The position numbers were made by a program, and so were the translations under genes. Source: Maricaulis maris MCS10 (GTDB lineage Bacteria > Pseudomonadota > Alphaproteobacteria > Caulobacterales > Maricaulaceae). Taken from it: a stretch of DNA of 64,000 nucleotides. The DNA lies in contig NC_008347.1 in the NCBI RefSeq assembly GCF_000014745.1, forward strand, positions 62,001-126,000, in the 5' to 3' direction. Below are positions 7,403 through 16,230 of this stretch, one piece after another. The notes under the pieces were generated by a model. The model ran no database searches. It had not been told where the DNA came from and saw only the letters and a program-made list of their open reading frames with translations. Position 1 is the stretch's first letter. The number at the start of each line of letters is the position of its first letter.

Positions 7403-7903
7403 TCATTCGAATGCGGCCTCGACCGGCCAGTCTTCCGTCTCGGTGCGCCACAGGATGGAGGCCACCTTCCAGTCACCGTCGATCTTGAACAGGGTGATGT
7501 AATTGACCCCGACCAGGAAGACCTCGCCGGTGACGCCGTTGACGCCCTCATAGGCGGAGCGGGCATAGGCGATCTCGCCCCATTGCTCGATTTCGGTGCG
7601 GGTGGCGCGTTCTGTAAATCCATTCTCGACCAGCCAGGCGCCGGAGCGTTCGATGTAGTCGTCCAGCGAAATGACGCCACCGGCGCCATTGCCGCCCTCA
7701 CCGGCGCCCACAGCGCCCATCGCGGCGCCCTCCATGAACATCTCGCGCATGGCGTCGAAGTCTCGGGCCTGTCCGACCGGGCCGGAGATCACGGCGTAGA
7801 GCGCGTCAATGGCGGTCTGGATGTCGGCGCTGTCGTCCTGCGCGGCAGCGGGTGCAACGAGGGCGACGGATGTGGCCAGCGCGGCGATCAATGTGGTGTT
7901 CAT
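7403..7903 (-). CDS. Secreted SnoaL/NTF2-like (DUF4440-type) protein
   Basis: 166 residues with a clear Sec signal peptide (hydrophobic core IAALATSVALVAP, cleavage after AAA-Q near residue 22). The mature part has the NTF2-like layout: AIDALYAVISGPVGQARDFDAMREMF, a helix around YIERSGAWLVENGF, then strands AYARSAYEG, FLVGVNYITLFKIDGDWKVASILWR. The WKVASILW motif is characteristic of DUF4440/SnoaL-like proteins. No ligand can be inferred. The Met at 7903 is preferred because it places the signal peptide directly at the N-terminus. Confidence 0.75.
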   Translation of the reverse strand: MNTTLIAALATSVALVAPAAAQDDSADIQTAIDALYAVISGPVGQARDFDAMREMFMEGAAMGAVGAGEGGNGAGGVISLDDYIERSGAWLVENGFTERATRTEIEQWGEIAYARSAYEGVNGVTGEVFLVGVNYITLFKIDGDWKVASILWRTETEDWPVEAAFE

Positions 7904-7960
7904 GGCTCTCCCCAGCATGAGTAAACGGGAAGTCTCGCCAGCTGCTCCGACAAAGGCAAA

Positions 7961-8512
7961 TTACTGATCGGCCATCTGCCGGCAGGTGAAGCCCTGACGC
8001 TCGGTCTCGGCGATGTCGAGGTCGGTGCCGGCGTCGATGACGCGCCTGTAGAGGATCAGGCCGGTCTTTGTCGGGGCATTGATTTGTTCGTCTGCATCAC
8101 CGCGCATATCCGGCACTGTCAGCCAATCCGCCCATTGCGCCAGTACCAGGCTTGTGGTGCTTGAACTGACATCCCGATCGCTGATCGCCCGGAAATTATT
8201 GGTGTTGGCGTCGTAGAAGCTGACCGAGGCGTAGTTGTCATTGGCCGGCCAGGTCACATCGATCCGCATCGGCCCGTCATTGAGGTCGTAAAGGCAGACC
8301 GAATAGAGAATGTCCGGGCTGGCGCGGACAATGGTCTGGTTTTCGGCGGTAACGGGGGGTGCGTGGCGCACGCCGACGGTGTCTCCGCCGAGGCTTTCAA
8401 TCCGGTCCATGGCGCGTCCCATGATGACGCCGGGCAGCACATGCAGCGTGATGGCGGCGCCGATCAGCAGGCCGAGGATATAGGGCGCGAAGGGCAGGCC
8501 GCGGCGTTTCAT
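7961..8512 (-). CDS. DUF1254-domain membrane-anchored protein
   Basis: 183 residues. An N-terminal anchor (PYILGLLIGAAITLHVLPGVI) is followed by a DUF1254-like domain: ASPDILYSVCLYDLNDGPMRIDV, YASVSFYDANTNNFRAISD, KTGLILYRRVID. Its ATG overlaps the stop of the DUF1214 gene (ATGA), so the two are translationally coupled. In most bacteria DUF1254 and DUF1214 are fused in one polypeptide; here they are separate membrane-anchored subunits and probably act as a complex. No biochemical role is established that would let one be named. Confidence 0.75.
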   Translation of the reverse strand: MKRRGLPFAPYILGLLIGAAITLHVLPGVIMGRAMDRIESLGGDTVGVRHAPPVTAENQTIVRASPDILYSVCLYDLNDGPMRIDVTWPANDNYASVSFYDANTNNFRAISDRDVSSSTTSLVLAQWADWLTVPDMRGDADEQINAPTKTGLILYRRVIDAGTDLDIAETERQGFTCRQMADQ

Positions 8513-9081
8513 GTCTCGCCCTCGCAGCCCAGCTGCTGGATGCGCGGAAAGGTCTGTGCGTCCAGATCGTCCAGCACGGCCGGGTCGGGATGGTAGAGGC
8601 GCAAGGTGAGGGAGAACAGGCCGGCATTCTCGGTGGCGATCGCGCCGTCCTCATCCTGTCCGATCGGGATGATGACGTGGCCGCTGGCGTCTGTACGGGC
8701 CGTGGTCTGGCTCACGGCATGGCGGTTTCGGTCATTGCGCGGCAGGAAGCTGGCCTCGTCATAGATCGTCAGTGACCACCAGCGGGTCGGCGGCATCTGG
8801 CCGGTGACCTCATAGGCGCATCGCTCCGTGAGATTATGACCCTGACTGTCGCGTGTGGCCGTGAAATAGACGGCTTCCTCACGCGTCAGCGCCAGCAGAC
8901 CGCGCCGCGCGACCAGCGCCCGCGTCAGCGGATTGGCATCGTTGGAACCGATATGCGGATTGGTGATCCAGGAGCCATTGCTGACGCCACCGATCTCGAT
9001 CGGGCTGAAAACGAGGATCGCCGCCATGGCCGTGCCGCAGGCAAGGCCGACGATGAAGGTGAGAACATGGCGCAGCATCAT
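8509..9081 (-). CDS. DUF1214-domain membrane-anchored protein
   Basis: 190 residues with an N-terminal hydrophobic anchor (VLTFIVGLACGTAMAAILVF) and a DUF1214 domain: NPLTRALVARRGLLALTREEAVYFTA, CAYEVTGQMPPTRWWSLTIYD, then TLRLYHP close to the end. The combination of PTRWWSLTIYD with a YHPD motif is typical of this family. It is first of a two-gene unit with the DUF1254 gene (4-base overlap). Two consecutive Met codons are present at the start; either could initiate. Confidence 0.75.
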   Translation of the reverse strand: MMLRHVLTFIVGLACGTAMAAILVFSPIEIGGVSNGSWITNPHIGSNDANPLTRALVARRGLLALTREEAVYFTATRDSQGHNLTERCAYEVTGQMPPTRWWSLTIYDEASFLPRNDRNRHAVSQTTARTDASGHVIIPIGQDEDGAIATENAGLFSLTLRLYHPDPAVLDDLDAQTFPRIQQLGCEGET

Positions 9082-9127
9082 GATGCGAGCCTAGCCAGTT
9101 TCGAAGGTCAGGTGAAAGCGAAAAGCG

Positions 9128-10828
9128 TCAGGCGGACTTTGTCTGCAGGATCGTCAATTCCTGGAGCATGCCCTGGATTTGTCGCAGCTTGGGTCGACCG
9201 TCCTCGGCCTGGGCCTCGCTTAGACCGACAGCCGACTTCAAATGACGCAAGGCGCGCGCCTGGGCGTCTGCCGAACACTTGCCGATCGGCAGCGCGCCGC
9301 CGGTCGCCAGGCGCAACAGCCCGGTCGCCTTGTCGAGCGCCGGACGGTCGCCGCCCTCGACCATGTTGAGGATCTTGCTGTCGTCGACGACCTTCATGCC
9401 CATGGCGTCAAAACTGGCAGCCAGCTCGAGCTTGTCGCGCTCGGGGTATCCGCCCTTGAGCACTTTTGCCTGCTGCGATGTCAGCTTGGCCAGGCGTTCC
9501 AGCGGCTTGGCATCACCGCGCACATACCAGGCATCGGCCTGGTTGGAGCCCAGTGTCGAGCGGATATAGCCGGCCAGTTTTTGCTTGTTGCTCTCGCCGA
9601 CGAGGTTTTCCTCGAGGGCGATCAGCCGGTCGAGTTCCTCGTCTGCACCGCGCGAATGACGCAGCAATTCATCGATGATCTCGGGCTGCAGCAGTCGCGC
9701 CGAGCGTGAGGCGAAGGCCTTGATCAGCGCGTCGGCGGGCAGGGTGCTGTCGGCGCAGATGACCAGGCGGCTGGCGAGGTCACGGGCCAGGCGGACTTCA
9801 TCGCGGACGCTGCTCGGGCGCAGGCGTTTGGGGCGTTCGAGGTCTTTCAGGATGCAGCCGGCGATGGTCGCGCGACAGGCTGGAAACTCCTTGCCCTTGA
9901 TCTTGCGGGCCAGCCGTTTGGCGGCACTGGGAGCGAGGTTCAATGCATCGGCCGAGTGGTCGCCATCGAACAGGCAGGCCAGCCGCTCGAGGGTTTCGCC
10001 AAGATCCTTGCACTTGCCCAACAGGGCCTCGCGCCCGGCATCAAAGGCGATGACTTCGGCAATATAGCTGTCGACTTCGTCCAGGGCGAAGCTGCGGGCG
10101 TCTTCGTCGGCAGGCAGATTGTCGCCCATGTCCAGCAGGGCTTCGAGCTTGTCGCCATATTTCTTTTCGTGGCGCAGGCGGTCGGCCATGGCCGCGCGCA
10201 GTGAATAGGCGCGCCGGTCCCGCTTGTGGATCTCACCGGCAATCTCGGCGAAGTCCGCCTTTTTGGGATATTCCGGCAGGCGATTGTCACGGCCGTCCTT
10301 GTAAATTCGGGCCAGCGACTTCTGGACCAGCTCGTTGAGCTGTTTGACATAGCCGTGCACGCCGGCATCGCTGTCACTGGCCGAAGCAATCGCGACTTTC
10401 TGGACCGCGTGCTGCAATTCGGTTCCGGAGGCTTCGAGGCTTTCGACCAGATCGGGCCGGTGCAGCAATTCCATCGGGATGGCCTGAACGCGCTCCAGCC
10501 AGCCGGTCAGCACCCGGCGGATCGTGTCGCGCGCATGCGGCTTGGCCAGATCGTCCGGGGTCAGGCAGGGCAGACGGGCCTCGCCGGTCTTTTCTTTTTC
10601 AGCCCCCATCATCTCGGCACCGCGTTCGAATACGGGCACGGAGCGGAATTTGCGGTGTTCCTGGTCGAAGGTCTCCTTGGTCACGCGGACCGAGGCGTCC
10701 TTTTGCTTGGCGACGAGCGAATGGGCGAGGCGGATGGCCTGGTCGCGGTCATCGCGGGCCTCGTGGAGGGCCCAGCTCGCCTTGCGGTTCTTCTTGAAGA
10801 AGACCTCGTAATGTACGTCACCCGCCAT
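9128..10828 (-). CDS. Uncharacterised 566-aa cytoplasmic protein divergent from chvI
   Basis: No signal peptide or membrane segment. The N-terminus (VHYEVFFKKNRKASWALHEARDDRDQAIRLAHSLV) reads as a small beta-alpha module resembling that of hypothetical proteins seen in other alphaproteobacteria. The remainder is almost entirely helical and highly charged, with repeated Leu/Ala/Lys/Arg patterns suggesting a helical-repeat scaffold. Three Cys (CLFDG, PACRA, AGCILKD) are scattered and do not form a metal motif. It shares a 168-bp divergent intergenic region with chvI, so regulation by ChvI is plausible. No function assigned. Confidence 0.6.
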   Translation of the reverse strand: MAGDVHYEVFFKKNRKASWALHEARDDRDQAIRLAHSLVAKQKDASVRVTKETFDQEHRKFRSVPVFERGAEMMGAEKEKTGEARLPCLTPDDLAKPHARDTIRRVLTGWLERVQAIPMELLHRPDLVESLEASGTELQHAVQKVAIASASDSDAGVHGYVKQLNELVQKSLARIYKDGRDNRLPEYPKKADFAEIAGEIHKRDRRAYSLRAAMADRLRHEKKYGDKLEALLDMGDNLPADEDARSFALDEVDSYIAEVIAFDAGREALLGKCKDLGETLERLACLFDGDHSADALNLAPSAAKRLARKIKGKEFPACRATIAGCILKDLERPKRLRPSSVRDEVRLARDLASRLVICADSTLPADALIKAFASRSARLLQPEIIDELLRHSRGADEELDRLIALEENLVGESNKQKLAGYIRSTLGSNQADAWYVRGDAKPLERLAKLTSQQAKVLKGGYPERDKLELAASFDAMGMKVVDDSKILNMVEGGDRPALDKATGLLRLATGGALPIGKCSADAQARALRHLKSAVGLSEAQAEDGRPKLRQIQGMLQELTILQTKSA

Positions 10829-10910
10829 GAACCTGCTCCCCGTGAGCCTTATTCATGGCACAAAGAGGCTTAAAACCGAGTGAACCATGCTCCTGATTCA
10901 TCAAGGGAGC

Positions 10911-10940
10911 TTGGCGTGTCGACCCGGCCGCGGCTATGGT
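10911..10940 (+). promoter_or_regulatory. Possible sigma-70 promoter of chvI
   Basis: TTGGCG (10911-10916) and TATGGT (10935-10940) are separated by 18 bases. This predicts a leader of about 50 bases before the chvI ATG at 10997. Confidence 0.35.
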
Positions 10941-10996
10941 TCCGGCACGCGGATCAATTCCGGCCCGATTTTTTGGGGTCAACGCGCGGAGATGGC

Positions 10997-11707
10997 ATGG
11001 CGACGATTGCACTCGTGGACGATGATGAAAACATCATCACATCGGTTTCGATCTTTCTCGAAGGCGAGGGATATAATGTGCGGACCTATAATGACGGGGC
11101 GTCCGCGCTGACCGCATTGGCCGAGGATCCGCCGGATCTGGGCATCTTCGATATCAAGATGCCGCGCATGGACGGGCTGGAGCTGCTGCGACGACTGCGC
11201 CAGTCCTCCAACCTGCCGGTCATTTTCCTGACCTCCAAGGATGACGAGTTCGACGAGGCGCTCGGCCTCAACCTTGGCGCAGATGATTATATCGCCAAGC
11301 CGTTCTCGCAACGCCTGCTGGGCGAGCGGGTGAAGGCCGTCCTGCGCCGTGCCCGCCTGTCAGGTGAGCCCGTTGGCACGGTCGGCCTGGAGCCGGGCGA
11401 CAGCAAGCCGCTGGAGCGTGGCAGCCTGTTGCTGGACCCGAACCGCCACGCCTGTTCCTGGAAAGGTGAGCCGGTCCGTCTGACGGTGACCGAATTCCTG
11501 ATCCTGCAGGCGCTCGCGACCCGGCCCGGCTACGTCAAGAGCCGCGACAATTTGATGGACGCGGCCTATGATGACCAGGTCTATGTCGATGACCGGACCA
11601 TCGACAGCCATATCAAGCGTATCCGCAAGAAATTCCGCGAAGGCGACAAGAGTTTCGACGCGATCGAGACGCTCTACGGCGTGGGTTACCGCTATAAAGA
11701 AGACTGA
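10997..11707 (+). CDS. chvI: ChvI-type response regulator (OmpR family)
   Basis: 236 residues: an N-terminal receiver (acidic cluster VDDDE, phospho-acceptor Asp in [12 protein letters not shown], Thr in FLTSK, Lys in IAKPFS) and a C-terminal OmpR-type winged helix ([50 protein letters not shown]). ChvI is the alphaproteobacterial regulator that, with ChvG, answers acid or envelope stress. The ATG at 10997 ([10 protein letters not shown]) fits the family; the 39-residue upstream extension is not conserved in style. It is followed 10 bases later by chvG. Confidence 0.92.
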   Translation: MATIALVDDDENIITSVSIFLEGEGYNVRTYNDGASALTALAEDPPDLGIFDIKMPRMDGLELLRRLRQSSNLPVIFLTSKDDEFDEALGLNLGADDYIAKPFSQRLLGERVKAVLRRARLSGEPVGTVGLEPGDSKPLERGSLLLDPNRHACSWKGEPVRLTVTEFLILQALATRPGYVKSRDNLMDAAYDDQVYVDDRTIDSHIKRIRKKFREGDKSFDAIETLYGVGYRYKED

Positions 11708-11717
11708 GACGAGCTCT

Positions 11718-13340
11718 GTGACGTCGGGTCTGCGGCGGGCCGGTGCCTGGCTACGCAGCCTGGCGCCGCGCCCTTCCTCGCGTCTGGCCCAGCTGATCCT
11801 GATGGCGAATTTCGTCGCCCTTGGCGTGCTCGTCGTGGGCATGCTGGCGCTGACCGAAACCCGGCGCGGCCTGGTCAATGCCAAGCTGGATTCGCTGCGC
11901 GCCCAGGGCGAGTTGATCGCCAATGTCCTCGCCGAGGGCGCATCCGACGGAGCACCCGCTCCGGCGCTGCGCAACGAGGATGCAAGGGCCATCCTGCGAC
12001 AGCTCTACGTACCCGAAGAATCGCGGGTGATCGTGTTCGACAAGGGCGCGGCGATCGTTGCCGACAGCCATTTGCTGGCGGATGTGTTCGAGACCACGCA
12101 ATTGCCCCCGCCCGGCACGCCCCGTGCGCCGATTGCCGACAGCGCCCGCTCGCTGCCGGTGCAATTGCTCGACAGTCTTGCCAACCTGCTGCGATCCTCG
12201 GAAGAGCGTGCCGCGATGGGCCGCAATCTGCGTGACGAGGTCCGCCAGGTGATCAATGGCGAGGCCGTTGCCGGGGTGCGGCGCGAAGCCGACGGGCGCC
12301 GGGTCGTCTCGGTATCGATACCGATCCAGCCAGTGCGCGCGATTGTCGGTGTGGTGACCATTGAATCCTATGATCTTGATACCCTGATCGAGGCCGAGCG
12401 GCGCGCGCTGCTGCCCTTCATGGTCATTGCGGCGCTGGTCACCGCCATGTCGTCATTGGCATTGACCGTGTTCATCGCCCGGCCAATCCGACGGCTGGCG
12501 CGGGCCGCGCGCGAGGCCCGTCGGGCAGGCGGGCGACGGGTCACCATGCCGGACCTGCGCAGCCGCAATGACGAGATCGGCGAGCTCGGCGTCGCGCTCT
12601 CCGACATGACCGCGACGCTCTATGACCGGCTTGATGCCATCGAAAGTTTCGCCGCCGATGTGGCGCACGAACTGAAAAACCCGCTGACATCGATCCGTTC
12701 AGCCGTTGAAGTCCTGCCGAAAGCCAAGGATGCCGAGCGCCGTGATCGCTTGCTGGCGGTCATCACGGCGGATGTCGGGCGGCTCGACCGCCTTATCACC
12801 GACATCTCCCGCGCCTCGCGCGTCGATGCCGAGCTGGCGCGCGAGGATGTCAGCCGGTTTGACCTGGCGACCCTGCTCGGCGATCTGGCCCAATCCTATA
12901 ACGAGGCCGGCAATCATCCGGCGGTGATCCGTCTGGACCAGCAGGCCCGCTCGGCGCTGGTCATTGGTCGTGGTGATCCGCTGGGGCAGGTTTTCCGAAA
13001 TCTGCTCGACAATGCCCTGACCTTTTCTCCGGCGGACAGCGAAGTGCTGATATCGATCCGGCGCGGCCAGCATGACGGGCGGGCCAGTCTCAAGATTCAT
13101 GTCGATGACCAGGGGCCAGGCATTCCGGACGACAATCTGGAAGCGGTGTTTGACCGCTTCTACACCGAGCGCCCCAAAGGGGCGGCTTTCGGGACCCATT
13201 CCGGTCTCGGACTGGCGATCTCGCGTCAGATTGTAAAGGCCCATGGCGGTACCATCATCGCCCGCAATCGCCACAATCAGGATGGCGATGTCGTCGGTGC
13301 GCGCTTTACCGTCGAGCTGCCGGCCGCCGACGCTGACTGA
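11718..13340 (+). CDS. chvG: ChvG-type sensor histidine kinase
   Basis: 540 residues. TM1 about 30-52, a periplasmic sensor of roughly 190 residues, TM2 about 235-258, a HAMP linker (FIARPIRRLARAAREARR), then the kinase: H-box FAADVAHELKNPLTSIRSA, N-box FRNLLDNALTFSP, G-boxes DDQGPGIP and GLGLAIS. GTG at 11718 is chosen because it keeps a short cytoplasmic tail and lies 10 bases after chvI; the frame extending back into chvI is not credible. Together with ChvI it forms the envelope-stress two-component system that commonly borders PTS-Ntr genes. Confidence 0.92.
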   Translation: MTSGLRRAGAWLRSLAPRPSSRLAQLILMANFVALGVLVVGMLALTETRRGLVNAKLDSLRAQGELIANVLAEGASDGAPAPALRNEDARAILRQLYVPEESRVIVFDKGAAIVADSHLLADVFETTQLPPPGTPRAPIADSARSLPVQLLDSLANLLRSSEERAAMGRNLRDEVRQVINGEAVAGVRREADGRRVVSVSIPIQPVRAIVGVVTIESYDLDTLIEAERRALLPFMVIAALVTAMSSLALTVFIARPIRRLARAAREARRAGGRRVTMPDLRSRNDEIGELGVALSDMTATLYDRLDAIESFAADVAHELKNPLTSIRSAVEVLPKAKDAERRDRLLAVITADVGRLDRLITDISRASRVDAELAREDVSRFDLATLLGDLAQSYNEAGNHPAVIRLDQQARSALVIGRGDPLGQVFRNLLDNALTFSPADSEVLISIRRGQHDGRASLKIHVDDQGPGIPDDNLEAVFDRFYTERPKGAAFGTHSGLGLAISRQIVKAHGGTIIARNRHNQDGDVVGARFTVELPAADAD

Positions 13341-13405
13341 CAAATTGGTCGCCCAGTTGCAAAAAGACGCTTCCCCCCAAAGTGAAGCCGCGTTTAGATA
13401 CATTC

Positions 13406-13813
13406 ATGATCGGAGTCGTCGTCGTCAGTCATGGCCGTTTGGCCGATGAATTTGTCGCTGCCACGGAACATGTGGTGGGCCCGATGGATGCGTTTCTGGC
13501 TGTCTGCATCGGCCCGGATGACGACATGGAAAAGCGACGCGGTGATATCCGGCAGGCTATCGAGGACGCCGATCGCGGCGAAGGCGTGCTGATCCTGACC
13601 GACATGTTCGGTGGCACGCCGTCCAATCTGGCGATCTCCCTGCTTGACCCGGGCAAGGTTGAAGTGATTGCCGGGGTCAATCTTCCGATGCTGATCAAAC
13701 TCGCCGAGGCGCGGTCGCGGGCGGATCTGGACAGCTTGGCCCGCATGGGTGAGGACGCCGGCAAGCGCTATATCGCCATTGCGTCCAACGTTCTTGAAGG
13801 TGCGGACAAGTGA
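13406..13813 (+). CDS. PTS EIIA, mannose type (nitrogen-PTS branch)
   Basis: 135 residues. The N-terminal strand IGVVVVSHG carries the phosphorylated His9. GVLILTDMFGGTPSNLAISLL is the classic EIIA-Man loop. In alphaproteobacteria this stand-alone EIIA-Man (often called PtsM or ManX) accepts phosphate from HPr in a regulatory PTS without sugar permease. The ATG at 13406 is preferred over one 8 codons upstream because homologues begin MIG. The gap to chvG is only 65 bases, leaving no room for hprK, which usually lies between them. Its stop overlaps the HPr start (GTGA). Confidence 0.9.
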   Translation: MIGVVVVSHGRLADEFVAATEHVVGPMDAFLAVCIGPDDDMEKRRGDIRQAIEDADRGEGVLILTDMFGGTPSNLAISLLDPGKVEVIAGVNLPMLIKLAEARSRADLDSLARMGEDAGKRYIAIASNVLEGADK

Positions 13814-14085
13814 CGAAAGTCGCGCGCAAGGTCACCATCTGCAATGCGCGTGGCCTTCATGCCCGAGCGGCCGCGAAATTTGTCGAGCTGGCCCAGGGTT
13901 TTGAATCGACCATTCATGTATCGCGTGAGGGCGAGACCGTGAATGCCGACTCAATCATGGAATTGCTGATGCTGGCGGCGTCGAAAGGTTCGGTGATCGC
14001 GATCGAATCGGAGGGGGCTGATGCCGAGCGTGCGGCCGACAGCCTGGCCGATCTGGTCGAAGCCAAGTTCCACGAAGACGAGTAA
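13810..14085 (+). CDS. ptsH: Phosphocarrier protein HPr
   Basis: 91 residues, the usual HPr size. His17 in NARGLHARAAAKFV is the PEP-dependent phosphorylation site. Ser48 in DSIMELLMLAASKG matches the Ser46 region that HPr kinase modifies, so the regulatory Ser is kept although hprK is not next door. The GTG start overlaps the EIIA stop, giving translational coupling. A strong terminator follows at 14131. HPr here serves the regulatory PTS-Ntr; ptsN lies elsewhere in the window at 43994. Confidence 0.92.
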   Translation: MTKVARKVTICNARGLHARAAAKFVELAQGFESTIHVSREGETVNADSIMELLMLAASKGSVIAIESEGADAERAADSLADLVEAKFHEDE

Positions 14086-14126
14086 TCCGCACACGCGAGC
14101 AGCTCGCACAGCAGGGACTGATCAGA

Positions 14127-14157
14127 AAAAAAAGCCCGCCGAATGGCGGGCTTTTCT
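14127..14157. terminator. Bidirectional rho-independent terminator
   Basis: The 10-bp stem AAAGCCCGCC/GGCGGGCTTT (14131-14154) has a GAAT loop, with A8 before it and a T-rich run after it. It ends the chvI-chvG-EIIA-ptsH unit on the plus strand and the 14179-16230 gene on the minus strand. Confidence 0.85.
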
Positions 14158-14178
14158 GTTTGACGGGCAGACCGGCTG

Positions 14179-16230
14179 TTATTCGGCCGGGCTCCTGTCC
14201 ATCTCGATATCCGGTGCGCCGGGCGCGAAATCGCTTGCTTCCGCCCGTGGAACCATCGGGTCAGCAGCCTCCTCCATCATCGGATCGTCGACGATCGGCG
14301 GGGCGGCGTCGACGCTGGCCCGGGGGGTGGGCTCTGCCTCAGGCTCCGGCGCAGCTTCCGTAACAGGCATTTCCGCAGCGGCGTCATCCGGCTGCAGGTC
14401 TGCGGCGGCGTCCGGCTCTGCCGGAGGCGTTTCCGCGACTGGCTCCGGGGTTTGCGTTGCTTCGGGCTCTTGGACGGCAGTGGCAGGGGCGTCATTTCCG
14501 GGCATTGGCGGCGGCGGGGCGACCGGCATGGTCCGTTCGTCGTCAAGGTCAACCGCGACCAGCGGCGCTACACCGGTCGTACCCGACGGGCCATCGACAA
14601 GATTGGTTTCGGTCTCGTTCAATGCGGCGGCGGCTGCCACTTCATCGAGGCTGGGCAGGTCATCATCCAGCCCCGCATCATCCGCCCCGGCACTTTCCGT
14701 CTCGGCACTTTTCGGCTCAGCACTGTCCGACCCGGAACTGTCAGTCTCGGTGCTTTCTGGCTCGGCACTTTCTGGCTCGGCACTGTCTGGCTCGGCAACC
14801 GCTACCGCCTCGGGTGCGGCAGGTTCTTCGGCCGCATTCATGTCGGTGCTGGAGCCGCTGTCGACCCGGGTCTCAGGCGCGGGGTCAGCGACCTCCTTGC
14901 CGGCCGGTTCCGCGGCGACCCCGGCGTCGGAGTCCAGCTCTGCATCGGCGCCAACTGCCATGACTGCCGCTGTATCGTCAGATGATTCCGCACCACTTTC
15001 AGGCATTTCGTCGATGGGGTCGGCGGAGGGGGCGGCCTCGCCGGCTTCCGGCGTGCCGACAGCGTCGCCGGACACTTCCGGTGCCGCGGCTTCAGCCTGT
15101 GTTGCAGCCTCGGATTCGATCTCTGCATCGCCACCGCTTGCGGCGGGCAGGAGATCGGACTGGTCCGGCGCTGCGACTTCCCCGCTGGCGTGATCGTCGG
15201 CGGAAGCGTCATTGGCTGGTTGATCACCGGTTTCGGCCGAGACGTCAGTGTCGGTCTCAGGCGCGAGGTCGACCGTTTCGGCCGGGCCTGCCTCGGCGTG
15301 CTCGCCTTCAGCTGTTGCCGTCGCGGCGGCAATTGCAGCCGACGCCGCAATGCCGGCGGCGGCCGGATGTCCGGTATTGCTGGCGCGGACCCCTTCCTGG
15401 GGCGGATTGCGCAGGGCATGTTCGGCCAGGCGCGCGATGCGCGCGTTCAGCCGGCCACCGTCCCGGATCCGGTTGACCAGCCCGGCCAGGGTGAAGAAGG
15501 CGAGGCTGCCACCGACCACGGCCAGGGTAGGCAGGGCGGAGCCGAGAATGGCACCGGCAGCGAGGGCCAGTGCGCCCAGGGCTGGAATGTAAATCAGGCG
15601 CCAGGACCGCCCGAAAAAGGCCAGCAGGGTGATAAGGCCGGCACCGAGGGCGAGGCTCCACTCGGTGAGCTGGTCCATCGGCACGAAGCCGAGCGAGGCC
15701 AGGCTGTCGATCAGGCCGGCAGGCAGGGCAGCTTCCATCCGCCATCCACCGAGCGCCGGCAGGAAGGCATTGATTTCAGCAAATACGTCAAAGGCCGGGA
15801 TCTGGGCCATAAGGCTTGCGTTGACCTCGGTCAGGAAGCCGTGAATGGCCGGCCAAACAGCGGCCAGGGCCAGAAACGCCAGGAACAACACCGACAGCCA
15901 CCAATTGAAGCTGCGGGTGACACCGGACCGGGCCAGCAGCGTCGTCGCTTCCGGAGCGGCGCGCATCCAGGTGCCGCGACTGTGATTGATGATGGCTGCA
16001 GGGCGCGATCGCCGGTTGGGACCGGCCTGTACGCGCAAGACGCTGGCCGTGTCGCCAGGCGCCAGGGCATTCGAGCGGTCCAGCAGCCGGACATCGTGAG
16101 TCATGCTGTCGGTATCAATGACGCGACCGGTTGTGTCGTCGGACGCGGAGACCTCACCGGAGACGGTGTAAAAATCAATCCGGCGGGCCCCGAAAGACTG
16201 CCCGGCATGCGCGGTTGGCAACAAAGACAT
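14179..16230 (-). CDS. Large membrane protein with long acidic Ala/Glu/Pro-rich tail
   Basis: 683 residues. The first ~110 residues are a soluble basic domain with an FYTVSGEVSASDD strand. Hydrophobic segments follow at about 114-136 (WWLSVLFLAFLALAAVW) and as a cluster around 195-260 (WSLALGAGLITLLAF, LIYIPALGALALAAGAILG, LAVVGGSLAFFTLAGLV). From about residue 290 to the end the protein is low-complexity, dominated by Ala, Glu, Asp and Pro, and includes tandem AEPES-type pentapeptides. No catalytic motif is visible. It might be an envelope scaffold with a disordered cytoplasmic tail. The ATG at 16230 is chosen; an upstream Met at 16293 is less likely. Confidence 0.6.
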   Translation of the reverse strand: MSLLPTAHAGQSFGARRIDFYTVSGEVSASDDTTGRVIDTDSMTHDVRLLDRSNALAPGDTASVLRVQAGPNRRSRPAAIINHSRGTWMRAAPEATTLLARSGVTRSFNWWLSVLFLAFLALAAVWPAIHGFLTEVNASLMAQIPAFDVFAEINAFLPALGGWRMEAALPAGLIDSLASLGFVPMDQLTEWSLALGAGLITLLAFFGRSWRLIYIPALGALALAAGAILGSALPTLAVVGGSLAFFTLAGLVNRIRDGGRLNARIARLAEHALRNPPQEGVRASNTGHPAAAGIAASAAIAAATATAEGEHAEAGPAETVDLAPETDTDVSAETGDQPANDASADDHASGEVAAPDQSDLLPAASGGDAEIESEAATQAEAAAPEVSGDAVGTPEAGEAAPSADPIDEMPESGAESSDDTAAVMAVGADAELDSDAGVAAEPAGKEVADPAPETRVDSGSSTDMNAAEEPAAPEAVAVAEPDSAEPESAEPESTETDSSGSDSAEPKSAETESAGADDAGLDDDLPSLDEVAAAAALNETETNLVDGPSGTTGVAPLVAVDLDDERTMPVAPPPPMPGNDAPATAVQEPEATQTPEPVAETPPAEPDAAADLQPDDAAAEMPVTEAAPEPEAEPTPRASVDAAPPIVDDPMMEEAADPMVPRAEASDFAPGAPDIEMDRSPAE
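14688..14792. repeat. Tandem 15-bp repeat inside the acidic-tail gene
   Basis: Seven consecutive imperfect 15-base units, best seen as CGGCACTTTCTGGCT, with a partial eighth. Each encodes one pentapeptide of the type (A/T)ESxx/EPESA on the minus strand. The array preserves frame, so changes in copy number would lengthen or shorten the disordered tail by five residues. Confidence 0.75.

Noticed and set aside
6892-7701. 269-residue minus-strand frame over the repeat block
   Set aside because: It overlaps the NTF2-like gene and the repeats, and its translation is Pro/Arg/Ser-rich without any motif.
10870-10884. Near-CtrA site TTAA-N7-TGAA upstream of chvI
   Set aside because: The second half-site has a mismatch and the position is shared by the divergent gene; too weak to list.
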